Origin: Chaetoceros tenuissimus
Taxonomy: Eukaryota > Bacillariophyta > Thalassiosirophyceae > Chaetocerotales > Chaetocerotaceae
Assembly (NCBI GenBank): GCA_021927905.1
Contig: BLLK01000045.1
Coordinates: 2,976,001-3,040,000 of the forward strand
Reading direction: 5' to 3'
DNA length: 64,000 nt
This document shows, piece after piece, positions 40,447 through 49,980 of the stretch. Each line of letters starts with the position of its first letter. Positions within the stretch are counted from its first letter, which is position 1. The position numbers were made by a program, and so were the translations under genes. A model generated the notes under the pieces. It had not been told where the DNA came from and did not search any database. It saw only the letters and a list, made by a program, of their open reading frames with translations.

Positions 40447-40784
40447 CGAGAAGTCCCAACTAAACATGGAGGTTTCCCTTTCCACAAAGTGAACATGCAG
40501 CACATCTCCTTTTGCAACACATGTTTTTGCTCACACAACCGCACTTGAAAGCTCTCGTCTCATCTCTGCTACTCTCTATCTGTTGCACCTCGAATCTATC
40601 TCACAATTCTAAATTCATTGCAGAGTCTCAGCTGATCTCATTGAAGAGTAATTGCAGCCGCCCAAGTCCATAGCAAAGTCATTTACAAACAGTGAACATA
40701 CGTGGATATACACACACCCGGAAATCAAGAGACACCTTTTGACTTTTGCCTTTTTTTCAAAATCTCATTTTTCTTATTTAAAAA

Positions 40785-43700
40785 ATGTCTGCCAATCCCA
40801 ATGCAAATGCTGCAGGCACCAATGATGCTACACCTTTGATCCCACCGCTCAATCCATATTCACCACAGGAAATTGCAGCATTCTCAAACCTAGATCTTGC
40901 ACTCCGCTCCAATCCCGAACTCGCACGTGAAGGAGCTACACTGCTCAACCCGAAAGCACTCGCTCGTCTTGTACAAGGCATCAAATTCTTTCAAGACACA
41001 CACCTCGGCCGTCATCCTACTTCGAAATATGCCAAAACGAAGAAATGGCCTATACCCAAACTACCCGATGAATTCTTTCGCAACCGTGATCCAAAGGGAC
41101 CACTCTATCATCTATTCGTCTCAGCCTATGGATACAAAAAGGATGCAAGTTGGAGACAATTTGACTTTCAATCGAAAATTAGATTCAATGATAATATCTT
41201 ACTCATGAAGAAAATTTACAAGGACTTATCGGAAGGAGGGCATTTGAACTTTCCCAAAGTTTATTTGGATGAATCTATACCCAAGGAACATGTTGCTGAT
41301 TTGAAAGCTACTTTGAAAAAGTTTGGTGGGAAAATTGTCAAAGATCCTTGTGGGACTGGTGAGAATGCACCTACACATATTGTAGTTTGGGATGCGGAGG
41401 AGCATGATTCAGAAGCTACGCTTGAGGGAGAAAAGAATGCTGGGGATTTGATTGAAAAAATGTACCTCAAGACATTGACTGTCGTAGATCCTACCAAGAC
41501 GAAAAAGAGTGGGGGTATTATTGAAACTACCATGCAGGATTCGAAAAAGAAGGGAGGAAAATTGAAATATCCAAAGGGTGGGGCACCCATTATTTTCACT
41601 GATCCAATGGCATTTGTGCATTGGTGGTATCATCCTGCGAGTTATGATGAATGGATGCCTGCGGCAGACGTTGCTGGGCCTGATACTGATGTTCCTCCCA
41701 GACCTGAAGGTGGACCATGGATTGTAGGATGCAAATTTATCAGAGATGTCAAGAACTTTAATGAATGGGGATGGGAACCTGACTATGCCGTGTCGGACTT
41801 GTAAGTGAGAGATTTATATCTCGTGTACTCGTACATCCAGATTGTTTGCTTGATGCCATGAATTTATTTACTTACTGACAAATCTCTTTCTTCTTGCTAC
41901 AGTGAAAAGAAAACAAAGTGTTATCCAGCATTGGCAAAGAAACTAGAGGAAGAAGCGAAGAATAGGGAGGCTGCCAAACCAAAAACTCTTAAAATTAGAC
42001 TTTCTTTGTCAGGCGCAGCAAAGCCTGTAGAGAAAGAAAAGGAAGTGGAGAAGGAAGTTGCACCAGTTGTCGAACCACAAAAGAAGAAGAGAAAGCATCT
42101 AGGTATGCAACCGAAGCAAATCTTTAATGGCTTTTACGATGACAAGAATAAACGAATGAAGCAGACTGTTTTCAATGGTGCTCTCAATATACCTTCTGGA
42201 GTGCTTGACATGGTGCGGGATGCAATCCAATCAGTAGCACCAGATGCTTTGAATGGGACTACTGATGACTTTGAATTACCTAGTGTCCTTGACATAGAAA
42301 GGCCATCACTTGACCCAAATATGTCTTTCAACTTTTTAATTACAGAATTGCGTGCGGGACAGAATGGGACTACTTTGGTGACAGCTCGTCGTCAAGCATT
42401 GCCTTCCATAGAAAGAATCCGTGGAGGTGGAGATGATGATGTTGTTATGAATGATGCAAATGCACCAGTCCCAGCTCAGCAATCAGCTCCTCAACAACAG
42501 CAGCCTTTACCACAAAGTATTGAACCGAATCCAGTTGTGGCTGTTGCTCCTACACAACAAGCTCCGGCCCCTGTGCCAGTTGTGGCACCAGCTCCTGTTC
42601 CGGTACAACCTGTAGCTGTAGAACCGACTCCTGTACATATCCTGATAAATGTTGAACCAACTCCAGTGTTTAAGACTGCTATAACAACTTCTGCTCCTGC
42701 GGCAGCTCCAGTTCCTTCGCAACCAGCTGCTCCGGCTACTGCGCCACTCATGGCATCATCAACCCCTACAGCAGTTGCTCCATCTGTTCCTACCCTCTCT
42801 ACAAGCGAGAAGGAAGAATCAAAGGAAAAAGAACCAACCATCAATGCACTTCCAGATTCCAATGAAAAAGAAGAGGAGAAAGAGCTTAAGGGGATGCAAG
42901 AGCCTTCAACAAAATTTCCATCTTGGTACAACAAAAAGGCAGTATCTAACATTGAGAAATCATTATTACCAGAATGGTTCAACAACAGTGCAGAACATAG
43001 GTCGGAAGCTACCTATATAGTTGCACGAGAAGGAATTCTTGAAGCTGCTTGTAAAAGTAGTGCTAAATACCTCACTTCCTCTGCAGTACGGAGGTGTGTA
43101 GCTGGTGACGCTGGTAGTATTATGAGACTTTTTGAATTTCTTGTTCATTATGGCTTTATCAATGGGAGTGCGATTGGGGATCACGCACCTCTTCAAGTAA
43201 CAAATGAAGTTACCAAGCCAACTCCTGCACTAGGTGAAAAGTGGACATCAAAAATGACTCAAGTGCTTGGTGCTGCTGTTGCAAGAAGTTCCAAGAAGCG
43301 CAAATTAGAAGACGAATCTATGGAAAGATTGGAAGTTGATTGGGAGAGCGTTGCTACAGAAGTAGGATGCGGACTCACACCTGAAGAATGCTATGAGAAA
43401 TTTATCTCTACTGACTTTAGCAAGGTTACTGGAGAGGAAGAGGATGTACAGGTTAATGACTTGTCTCCTTCCTCAGAAGAGACATCTCGTCAAGATCTAA
43501 TTGCAGAGTTAGTGGATGGTGTGAAACCAGAAGTTGCAAAGGTCGTCGTGGACGCAGCATTACAAGCAACAAGTGGCGAGACAAACGAAGCGCAGAAGGC
43601 AGCGGTACTAGGGGTAATCGCAAGCAAAGCTGCAGCAATCGGTGAAGAAGAAGAAAAAGCTACAAGTCGCATTTTAGATGAGATTATAGATTTGCGCATG

Positions 43701-43841
43701 TCCAAATTGGAGAATCGTCTCTCACTACTTGATGACTTGGAGGGAATGTTGGATGCAGAAAGAATGGCATTAGAGCTCGAAAGGCGCGATTTGTACACAA
43801 ACAGATGTCGCTATTGGTTCAATGCAGATGCGTCTTCATAA
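40785..43841 (+). CDS. SWI3/SMARCC-like chromatin-remodelling subunit (SWIRM protein)
   Basis: Two exons, 40785-41800 and 41903-43841, with a 102-bp GTAAGT...CTACAG intron; 984 residues. The N-terminal 340 residues resemble the SMARCC N-terminal module (HLGRHPTSKYA.., later GCKFIRD). A Lys/Glu segment and a long Pro/Val/Ala-rich linker (about 510-640) follow. The SWIRM domain starts near residue 676 (KFPSWYNKKAVSNIEKSLLP) and includes YLTSSAVRRCVAGDAGSIMR and FLVHYGFIN. A degenerate SANT-like region (VDWESVATEVGCGLTPEECY) comes next. The C-terminus is the Ala-rich plus Leu/Arg coiled coil of SWI3 (RMSKLENRLSLLDDLEGMLD). SWI3 scaffolds the SWI/SNF core in the nucleus. The SWIRM call is firm; the N-terminal assignment is weaker. 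Confidence 0.88.
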
Positions 43842-43920
43842 AGGTATTGTCATTAGTAGTAGTACATATATTGGACAGCAATCATAAGATACTTGATAAC
43901 GACAATTTTCTTCATTATTA

Positions 43921-44862
43921 TTACAAGTAGTCTTTCAGTAGCGTATCTAGTGAAAATCCAAATGAAAATGGGTCATGCTCTTGATTGGATCTTTTGGCTT
44001 CTGTTCGTTCTTGTCGAACTGCTAGGCTGTTTTGGTTGACAAATGCTAGGTTGCTAGCCTTGTTAAATTTAATATTGACAGCCTCTGTGCCTATATCTTC
44101 TGTTTCTACTGTAGAAGATTGTTGCGTGCTCGACTCAGCGAAACCAAAGGAAAATGGATCACTGTTGAAGAATGAAGAATTTTGGACTGACGTCCTGTCA
44201 TGTCGAGCAGATAAGCTATTATGATTGACAAAAGCCAGCCCTTTTGTTGTGTTGTCGAAATGCAAAAAAGATTCATGATTGTTACTCCCATTTGTATGTG
44301 AACCGGGCGTCTTTCGTATCCTATTTTGATTATAGAGCACACTTCGATCAAATCCTGGAGGCGTCCTTAAAGAATCAAAGAGACTCTTTCTTTGAGGATC
44401 AGGTGATGATAAGCCAGGTGGCGGCTTCATCGAATTACTACGCTCTTTAATACTTTGATCCGTTTCTATGAGGTCATGCTTCTTTTTCTTCTTCTTTCTA
44501 TTTCTCCTCTTCTTCGATTTACTTATTGTCACTTCTTTGGAATCTTTTTGACTTTCTTCTTTGAATTCAAACCCAAATGAAAATTGAGTCTTTTGGTTTC
44601 CACTCTCATTTTTCATATCCTCTTTCGCAGTAGTAGCCTCAATCGCCTCTTTAAAATCAAATGAAAAGGTATTGTCTCTTTTCGCATCATTTTGGTCATT
44701 GGTAATATCCCTGTCTATTTCTTGTATTTGATTCTCTTTTCTTTGATCATTATTCAGTGAAAGAGATTTCTTTTCTCCATCGGCTTGGATGATAGAAAGG
44801 CCCACTCGTTGCCGTCTTTTTATCTTCTTCTTACTAAATTGTGCTGCCAACGACATGTTCAT
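43921..44862 (-). CDS. Low-complexity protein with FSFGF repeats, unknown function
   Basis: 313 residues from the ATG at 44862; the frame is open about 70 codons further up, without clear coding character, so the start is uncertain and a 5' exon is possible. The protein is Lys/Asn/Ser-rich with a basic run (KSKKRRNRKKKKKK), probably a nuclear signal. Four aromatic motifs recur: FSFDF, FSFGFEF and two DPFSFGF. Two of them end duplicated stretches that begin LAFVNHNSL and LAFVNQNSL. PPPGL and TPPGF motifs lie between. No known domain is visible. It is convergent with the SWI3-like gene, 79 bp apart. Confidence 0.6.
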   Translation of the reverse strand: MNMSLAAQFSKKKIKRRQRVGLSIIQADGEKKSLSLNNDQRKENQIQEIDRDITNDQNDAKRDNTFSFDFKEAIEATTAKEDMKNESGNQKTQFSFGFEFKEESQKDSKEVTISKSKKRRNRKKKKKKHDLIETDQSIKERSNSMKPPPGLSSPDPQRKSLFDSLRTPPGFDRSVLYNQNRIRKTPGSHTNGSNNHESFLHFDNTTKGLAFVNHNSLSARHDRTSVQNSSFFNSDPFSFGFAESSTQQSSTVETEDIGTEAVNIKFNKASNLAFVNQNSLAVRQERTEAKRSNQEHDPFSFGFSLDTLLKDYL

Positions 44863-45371
44863 TAAATTATCCTTTGATAAGTCGCTTATAGGGTTAACAT
44901 GATAGATGCCAGTGATATAGCATTCATAAATACCACAAACAAAGGAATGAAATAGATAGATGCTTTTTTGTCTCATCTTCTTTGTATTTTCCCAAAAGTT
45001 TTGTAAGTTGAACTTTTGATGGCCGTGAGAACAGAGGAGGGGCTCTTTGAGGGGTGATGACACAACCAAGAATTAGTTTGAAACTTGAACCGTCCGTCAT
45101 CGTCGTCATCATCATCATCATAGGTATCATCATCCCACTTACTAATGTATGTACTTTCACTTACCAAACCTTCGTGCTATTACTCAAACAATACGTATTG
45201 TAGTCTCCTTCATCATCTTATCCAAGAAGGTTCACTGAATAGAGCTTTCCAATAGAAATTTTACTGAAGTCGATCTTTTTTAATTGTCTACTTGAAAAGA
45301 TTTTTAGCAAGAAACTGGCTTTCCTTTTTTCCCAATCGCTACTTACATAAATAACTATCAAAAAATTGAAA
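44863..45371. other. Intergenic or 5' region with a TCATCA run
   Basis: It holds the 5' region of the minus-strand gene, a short CATCATCAT microsatellite at about 45098-45121, and a GTAAGT that could be a 5' UTR donor. No gene is supported. Confidence 0.4.
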
Positions 45372-45953
45372 ATGAACAAAACAAGCTACACATATCTTCT
45401 CCTACTATCGCTACTATGCGTGCTGTCAACTGTCTCATCATTTACTCTATCCATGATGGGAGCACGAAGAGGAAAAGGGCGTGGAATGAAAATTGACGGT
45501 GTATCATCTAAAAAACCAAAAACTGAAAAGCAAAAAGTAGCAACACTCAATAACGGAAGAGGACAAGAGATTACCGGTGTCACCATGCCTGCTGAGAATA
45601 AAGTCAAAGGATGGGAATTTGGAGCAGGTGCACGTATCGCATGTGCCAATGTCGATGGTGAATATTATGCAGTGCAAGGAGATTGTCCGCGATGTGCGTT
45701 TGATTTGTACAAGGGAGATATTATCAACGATGATTCTTTTGAAGATTTGCCGAGAATTGCTTGTCCAACTTGTTCCACTACTTATTCATTGAAAACTGGA
45801 GTAAAGGGACCTCCTTTGAAAAGAACAGGCTTGGCTGGATTTGTTACAGGATTGGCTAAGACTGCTACTCAGAGAGATGAGTTTAGAGATGCAAAAGCTT
45901 TTGTAATTACTAGAGAAGAGGAAACTGGACGTGTCTTCATGAGAGAAAAGTAA
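45372..45953 (+). CDS. Plastid-targeted Rieske-like protein with four-Cys motif
   Basis: 193 residues from the ATG at 45372. The signal peptide is MNKTSYTYLLLLSLLCVLST, ending VSSFTLS, the Phe-type cleavage motif for the diatom plastid, with a basic transit-like stretch after it. The body (about 75-190) has the layout of a Rieske ferredoxin domain: a first ligand loop GDCPRC and, 33 residues on, ACPTCSTTYSLKTG. Rieske centres normally use Cys-x-His and Cys-x2-His; here both pairs are CxxC, so the site is all-Cys. It could hold zinc or an unusual Fe-S cluster, or be structural. Plant plastid proteins with non-canonical Rieske domains exist (PSB33-type); that link is a guess. Confidence 0.75.
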   Translation: MNKTSYTYLLLLSLLCVLSTVSSFTLSMMGARRGKGRGMKIDGVSSKKPKTEKQKVATLNNGRGQEITGVTMPAENKVKGWEFGAGARIACANVDGEYYAVQGDCPRCAFDLYKGDIINDDSFEDLPRIACPTCSTTYSLKTGVKGPPLKRTGLAGFVTGLAKTATQRDEFRDAKAFVITREEETGRVFMREK

Positions 45954-46617
45954 ATATAAATTGATTTTTAGGATGAGTGATATATTTATGCTTGGTATTG
46001 ATCAGAGTTGACGAAACATTTTTCGGTATCGATTATGTCGTGGAAAAGTGAAAACAGATGGGGTTAATAATATTTATATTCATTTCTGCTATTGCCACCT
46101 TTTTACAATGTTCTCCTACGATATCTTATAAATAAATTAACTTTTCTATAGCGGCAGTTGTATACCTCTCAATGTGCATTTTGATACATAATAATTCATG
46201 ACACCTTGAACAGCAAACATAAACTTGTATGACGCCAGATACCTTACCATATGAAATTAAAACACAGGTGGATATACCAAGAAACGAAGCACTCACAAGT
46301 TTTCTTGAACAAGCGCATAAACATGTTCAACATGTTCTATGAAGTCCAATAGTCTAATGTTATGCAGTCCTTCGCCAATATACATCTTTACTATGATCGC
46401 CATTGAAGAAGAAGGAATGTCAATCATAATAAAAAATACAAGCTATTCTTCTATTCTTCTTTTCCTATAGTTTGATAACATGTTTTATGTTTTATGATAT
46501 TCTACTTCTTCTATCATACTCAATACATACATTAAAATATTACTACTCTACTTTTGGAGGAATGAATGAATGCTCATCTAACGCCTTTTCAGATGATCAA
46601 TATATCAAATCACCAAT
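45954..46617. other. Gene-free spacer
   Basis: AT-rich. A weak trace of the dispersed element may lie at 46050-46110 (AAAACAGATGG..., TTCTGCTATTGCCACC). Nothing else is seen. Confidence 0.4.
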
Positions 46618-46812
46618 TTAGAGTCCAACACCACAGCAGTTCATTCCCAACTTCTGAGCTTTATCCTCTGCATCTTCAGCAACCTCTTCAGTAACAGTTT
46701 TGGTCTCTTCTTCTGGCTTGATTGGTGCTGGTTCAGGAGCAGCTCTAGTCTCCACAGCAGAGTCGGATTTGCAGCACTTGAAAAGCCTATTTCGAGTTTG
46801 ATAAGTGTGCAT
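46618..46812 (-). CDS. Small Cys-flanked acidic protein, unknown
   Basis: 64 residues from MHTYQTRNRLFKCC to MNCCGVGL. A Cys pair sits near each end, with a Pro/Glu/Thr/Val acidic middle. A CACTCAG acceptor 13 bp before the ATG and a GTAAGT about 65 bp further up suggest a 5' UTR intron. The end Cys pairs could be lipidation or metal sites. No family is recognised. The clear splice signals and a coherent reading support a real gene. Confidence 0.5.
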   Translation of the reverse strand: MHTYQTRNRLFKCCKSDSAVETRAAPEPAPIKPEEETKTVTEEVAEDAEDKAQKLGMNCCGVGL

Positions 46813-47294
46813 GGTAAGAGGGAATCTGAGTGACAAATAAAAGGGTTCTGTATCAATTCATCTGACTTACATTTTGAATTTTCTCTCGTGAAATTTGACT
46901 ATCTTTCAATTTATGACTGAAGTGAATGAGATGCTTGCTGGTGAATTTCAAGCAAAGGGAGGAGGTCTATCGCTGAAAATTTCAACTCCAGACGTTGAGA
47001 TTTATGAAATGCGTACTATTTAGATAGTGTCAGTATTGCCCCATAAGACTTTTCCTCCTCATTCCCGTTAAAAATCGCCAAAAATTTGTCCAGTATATAG
47101 TCGTTAAATGAACGTTATCAAATGAAAAGTGTGCAGAATTTTTATCTGTTTAATACTCTACATTTTACGTGATGTGGATTCAGTCAAAGCCATTCCAAAA
47201 CATAATCTCAACCTTGATAAAGACGTGACAAACTTTTCTATTCTGTGTTTTAAGAAGAAAATCAAATGCAACAGATGAAGATGACATATTTACA
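46813..47294. other. Gene-free spacer
   Basis: It holds the 5' region of the small gene. At about 47048-47092 a stretch (CCTCCTCATTCCCG, then AAAAATCGCCAAAAATTTGT) recurs at 48786-48825, marking a further dispersed repeat. Confidence 0.5.
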
Positions 47295-47601
47295 GGCGGG
47301 GTGAAGCCTTGTACGGTATGGAGAGGGCTATCAACCAGGGTAGAATGACGGACGGCTTCCGGCGGCTAGGAATCTACCCAAATTTTCAGAGGGGTGAATA
47401 ATTGATCCACATTTTTACTTAGAATAACCTTGAAATAACGAAATAACCCGATCCTATCCCTGTATTAAATGACGTCATAATAAGCCAATGACCTATAAGT
47501 TTTCGGTGAATGGAGGGACTTTCGACCAGGGACGAACTCAGAATTCGTTCCGGCGGCGGCAAATTCAGGGGGGGTCCTCATAATTGAGGCTTCACCCCGC
47601 C
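47295..47601. mobile_element. 307-bp MITE with 15-bp perfect terminal inverted repeats
   Basis: The ends are GGCGGGGTGAAGCCT (47295-47309) and AGGCTTCACCCCGCC (47587-47601). Flanks repeat ATATTTACA (47286-47294 and 47603-47611), a 9-bp target duplication with one extra T on the right. This is the size expected for Mutator-like elements. The two halves also resemble each other directly (CCAGGG..., TTCCGGCGGC, TTCAG.GGGG). No coding capacity. Confidence 0.85.
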
Positions 47602-47794
47602 TATATTTACACAACATGTTCGTTTTCAAAATTCCTGGTTAATCTTGTAGAATACAAAGAAGGAAATTTATCTAGTACTCATCTAAATGAAAATATAAAA
47701 TATTTAAAATATAAATAACATATAGAAGTTTTTTCTTTCGATCATTTACCTCGAACAAATCTAATTATTTTCAAATTAGTATTTTGTCAGTCTC

Positions 47795-48530
47795 TCAGTA
47801 GCAATTATTACCAAATCGCCTAGTTTCTTTCTTTAATTTGCTTCCATTAAAAGAAGAAGTCCTCAACACATTTCCTTTCCATCTCAAAGTATAGCTACCT
47901 GATCCATTTGTGAAGCCGTCTTGTTTGTAATCACGAATAATAAATTTGTAACATTCCGTGTCGTCGAGACATGATGAAACAGTGTATTCAGTATTTGCAG
48001 CAGTAAATTCATTTCTCTTTATCACAGCAACTACCTCTGAAAATTTATTTCCAACCTTTTTCTTAATCACAACCTTATTGTCAAGAACGCTATTATCGAG
48101 ATTTACAACAACTTGTGCGAGATTGCAGGTTGGTAGTACAGGTTGTGTTGTTGTTGGGACAGCTATAACTGGGGCAAGTGTCGTCGGTGAAGCAACGGGT
48201 GATGCTGTTGTTGGTGATGCTATTGGTGATGATGTTGTTGGACTGCCTGCAGGTGATTTTGTTACATCGCATAAATCACAACTGGATTGGCACGCATAGC
48301 CTATTGCGGTTATAGTAACACCATCGTCTTCGAAGCAATAATTTTTTCTACGAACATCAAGTTTAAGGAAGTTCTTGTCAATCCAATTGCAATACCTAAT
48401 TCTACCATTTTTAAGTTCGAAACTATAACCGATTTCGTTTTGACATGAATTAGCTGGACTGATTGTAGGACTCACGGGGACAGGTGTTGGACGTTTTGAA
48501 GGAGCATTTGTTGGTGTAGGAGATGGCTTT
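47795..48530 (-). pseudogene. Truncated copy of the Cys-rich/beta-sandwich tail gene
   Basis: Minus strand: an open frame runs from PSKRPTPVPVSPTISPANSC through an ShK-like module (YCNWIDKNF..., ending CDLC), a Pro/Thr linker (SPTTASPVASPTTLAP) and a C-terminal domain of about 110 residues ending ETRRFGNNCY. That last domain (CYKFIIRDYKQDGFTNGSGS, then Y.LRWKGN) is a module common in diatom extracellular proteins. No start codon, signal peptide or upstream exon is seen; homology stops at about 48548. It matches 53818-54540 closely and 57491-57800 in part. It is probably a duplicated 3' exon. Confidence 0.65.
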
Positions 48531-49118
48531 ACGAGATATTGGAGTTAGTAAAGAAAATTGAAAGATGAAGATAAAAAATAACATGTTTGCCTCAGATCAT
48601 AAGACATCAATATGTAGTAAAATGAATTTTATGAAAGGATGTGCCGTTTCCTCCAACTCAAGTAGCCAGCACGATGTTCGTAACCAAAATTTGAAATGTG
48701 TTCCTTTCGTGGGAATGAGTATAAATTATCTCTTGTGAGTTGGGGGGATGGACTCTACCCCCGTTACGTTTAATCTCCTTTACTTTTCCTCCTCATTCCC
48801 AACAAAAATCGCCAAAAATTTGTCCGTCGATTGTTCGCAAACGGAGAAACGGAGAAATATAACTTTGAGTCTCCGGGAAAGTGTACACTTCTAGAACTTT
48901 TCGGAAAAGTTTTGTAAGTTTTTACCACTTTCATGTAATCGTATACAATTTTTCATGAGATTAATATTGAGAGTAGACTGTTGTTGTGTAAATAAAGTGC
49001 TACTTTTGTAAGAAACATAATCAACAACATGCTTTATTTTTAAAATGTTTGAAGTAGCATGAACATTAAACAAGGCACATTGTCTGCTACAATGTTCGTT
49101 ATGTAGAATTTTCAGGAA

Positions 49119-49249
49119 TTTCCAAAATGTTCCAAAATTGCCAAAATGGTCCAAAATTGCCGAAATGTTCCAAAATTGCCAAAATGTTCCAAAATTGCCA
49201 AAATGTTCCAAAATTGCCAAAATTGCCAAAATGTTCCAAAATTGCCAAA
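49119..49249 (+). repeat. 19-bp minisatellite, block 1
   Basis: The unit is TTCCAAAATTGCCAAAATG, about seven copies with slight variation. As 19 is not a multiple of three, each frame cycles through the same peptide pieces (PKLPKCSKIAK), giving false open frames on both strands. Confidence 0.85.
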
Positions 49250-49392
49250 GGAACACTTTGTTGTTCTAATATTGAATTGCAGATTTCGCGGAAATTATGT
49301 TGTATTTATTACGTATTTACTACGGAGGGGGCCAATATTTTACGCCAAATCTGCAAATCCAAAGAACAACAAATTGTTCTTACAAAAAAATA

Positions 49393-49503
49393 TCCAAAAT
49401 TGCCAAAATGTTCCAAAATTGCCAAAATGTTCCAAAATTGCCAAAATGTTCCAAAATTGCCAAAATTTCCAAAAGTGCCAAAATTTCCAAAAGTGCCAAA
49501 ATT
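49393..49503 (+). repeat. 19-bp minisatellite, block 2
   Basis: Same unit as block 1, about five to six copies, grading at the right end into a shorter CCAAAATTTCCAAAAGTG variant. Confidence 0.85.
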
Positions 49504-49980
49504 TGCATGTAGCTTTCCCCGTTCCCCTACAGATGATACATTCAACTAGACGATTTATCGCGGGCAACAATGCCTGTTGCCTATACTTTGGACATTCAAA
49601 GTTGCAGATAACCAGATCTCTTTACTTTTAGATTCCGAGTTTATTTTATGTATTGACATTCTTGTTTTCTAATTTCTTTTTTCCAGATTTTTGACATTCT
49701 TGGAAAAAACTTACAAAACTTTTCCAAAAAGTTCAAGAAGTATACACTTTCCCGGAGACTCATTTTAAATATTTGATGACTGTTCGGCTTCTGGTTTTTG
49801 TTATTTTACTATTTTTCTCGCAACAATCGATATCGCTTGTAGTACCATAAGTAATATGCATGGGATAAAGGCTTATTTCAACTTTGATAGATACTTTTAT
49901 AATTGTTATTCGAACACTATCAACAGACATAAGAAAAACCAGGTGGCAAGTACTTTCTCATAAATTTGCGTACAGTACAG

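Larger units (their letters stand above)
48866..49762. mobile_element. 0.9-kb foldback element with about 60-bp inverted ends
   Basis: The left arm (48866-48925) begins TGAGTCTCCGGGAAAGTGTA and ends AAAAGTTTTGTAAGTTTTT. The right arm (about 49703-49762) is its near-perfect reverse complement. The interior holds two blocks of a 19-bp minisatellite. I saw no transposase and no clear target duplication; the flanks AAATATAA and TTAAATATTT may extend the arms. Confidence 0.75.

Noticed and set aside
42491-42985. 164-codon minus-strand frame rich in GTGAG.
   Set aside because: Antisense of the Pro/Val/Ala linker of the SWI3-like gene.
49127-49631. Frames rich in PKLPKCSKIAK or FGNFGTFWQFW on both strands as repeat proteins.
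   Set aside because: They are translations of a 19-bp minisatellite, which stays open in every frame by chance of its composition.
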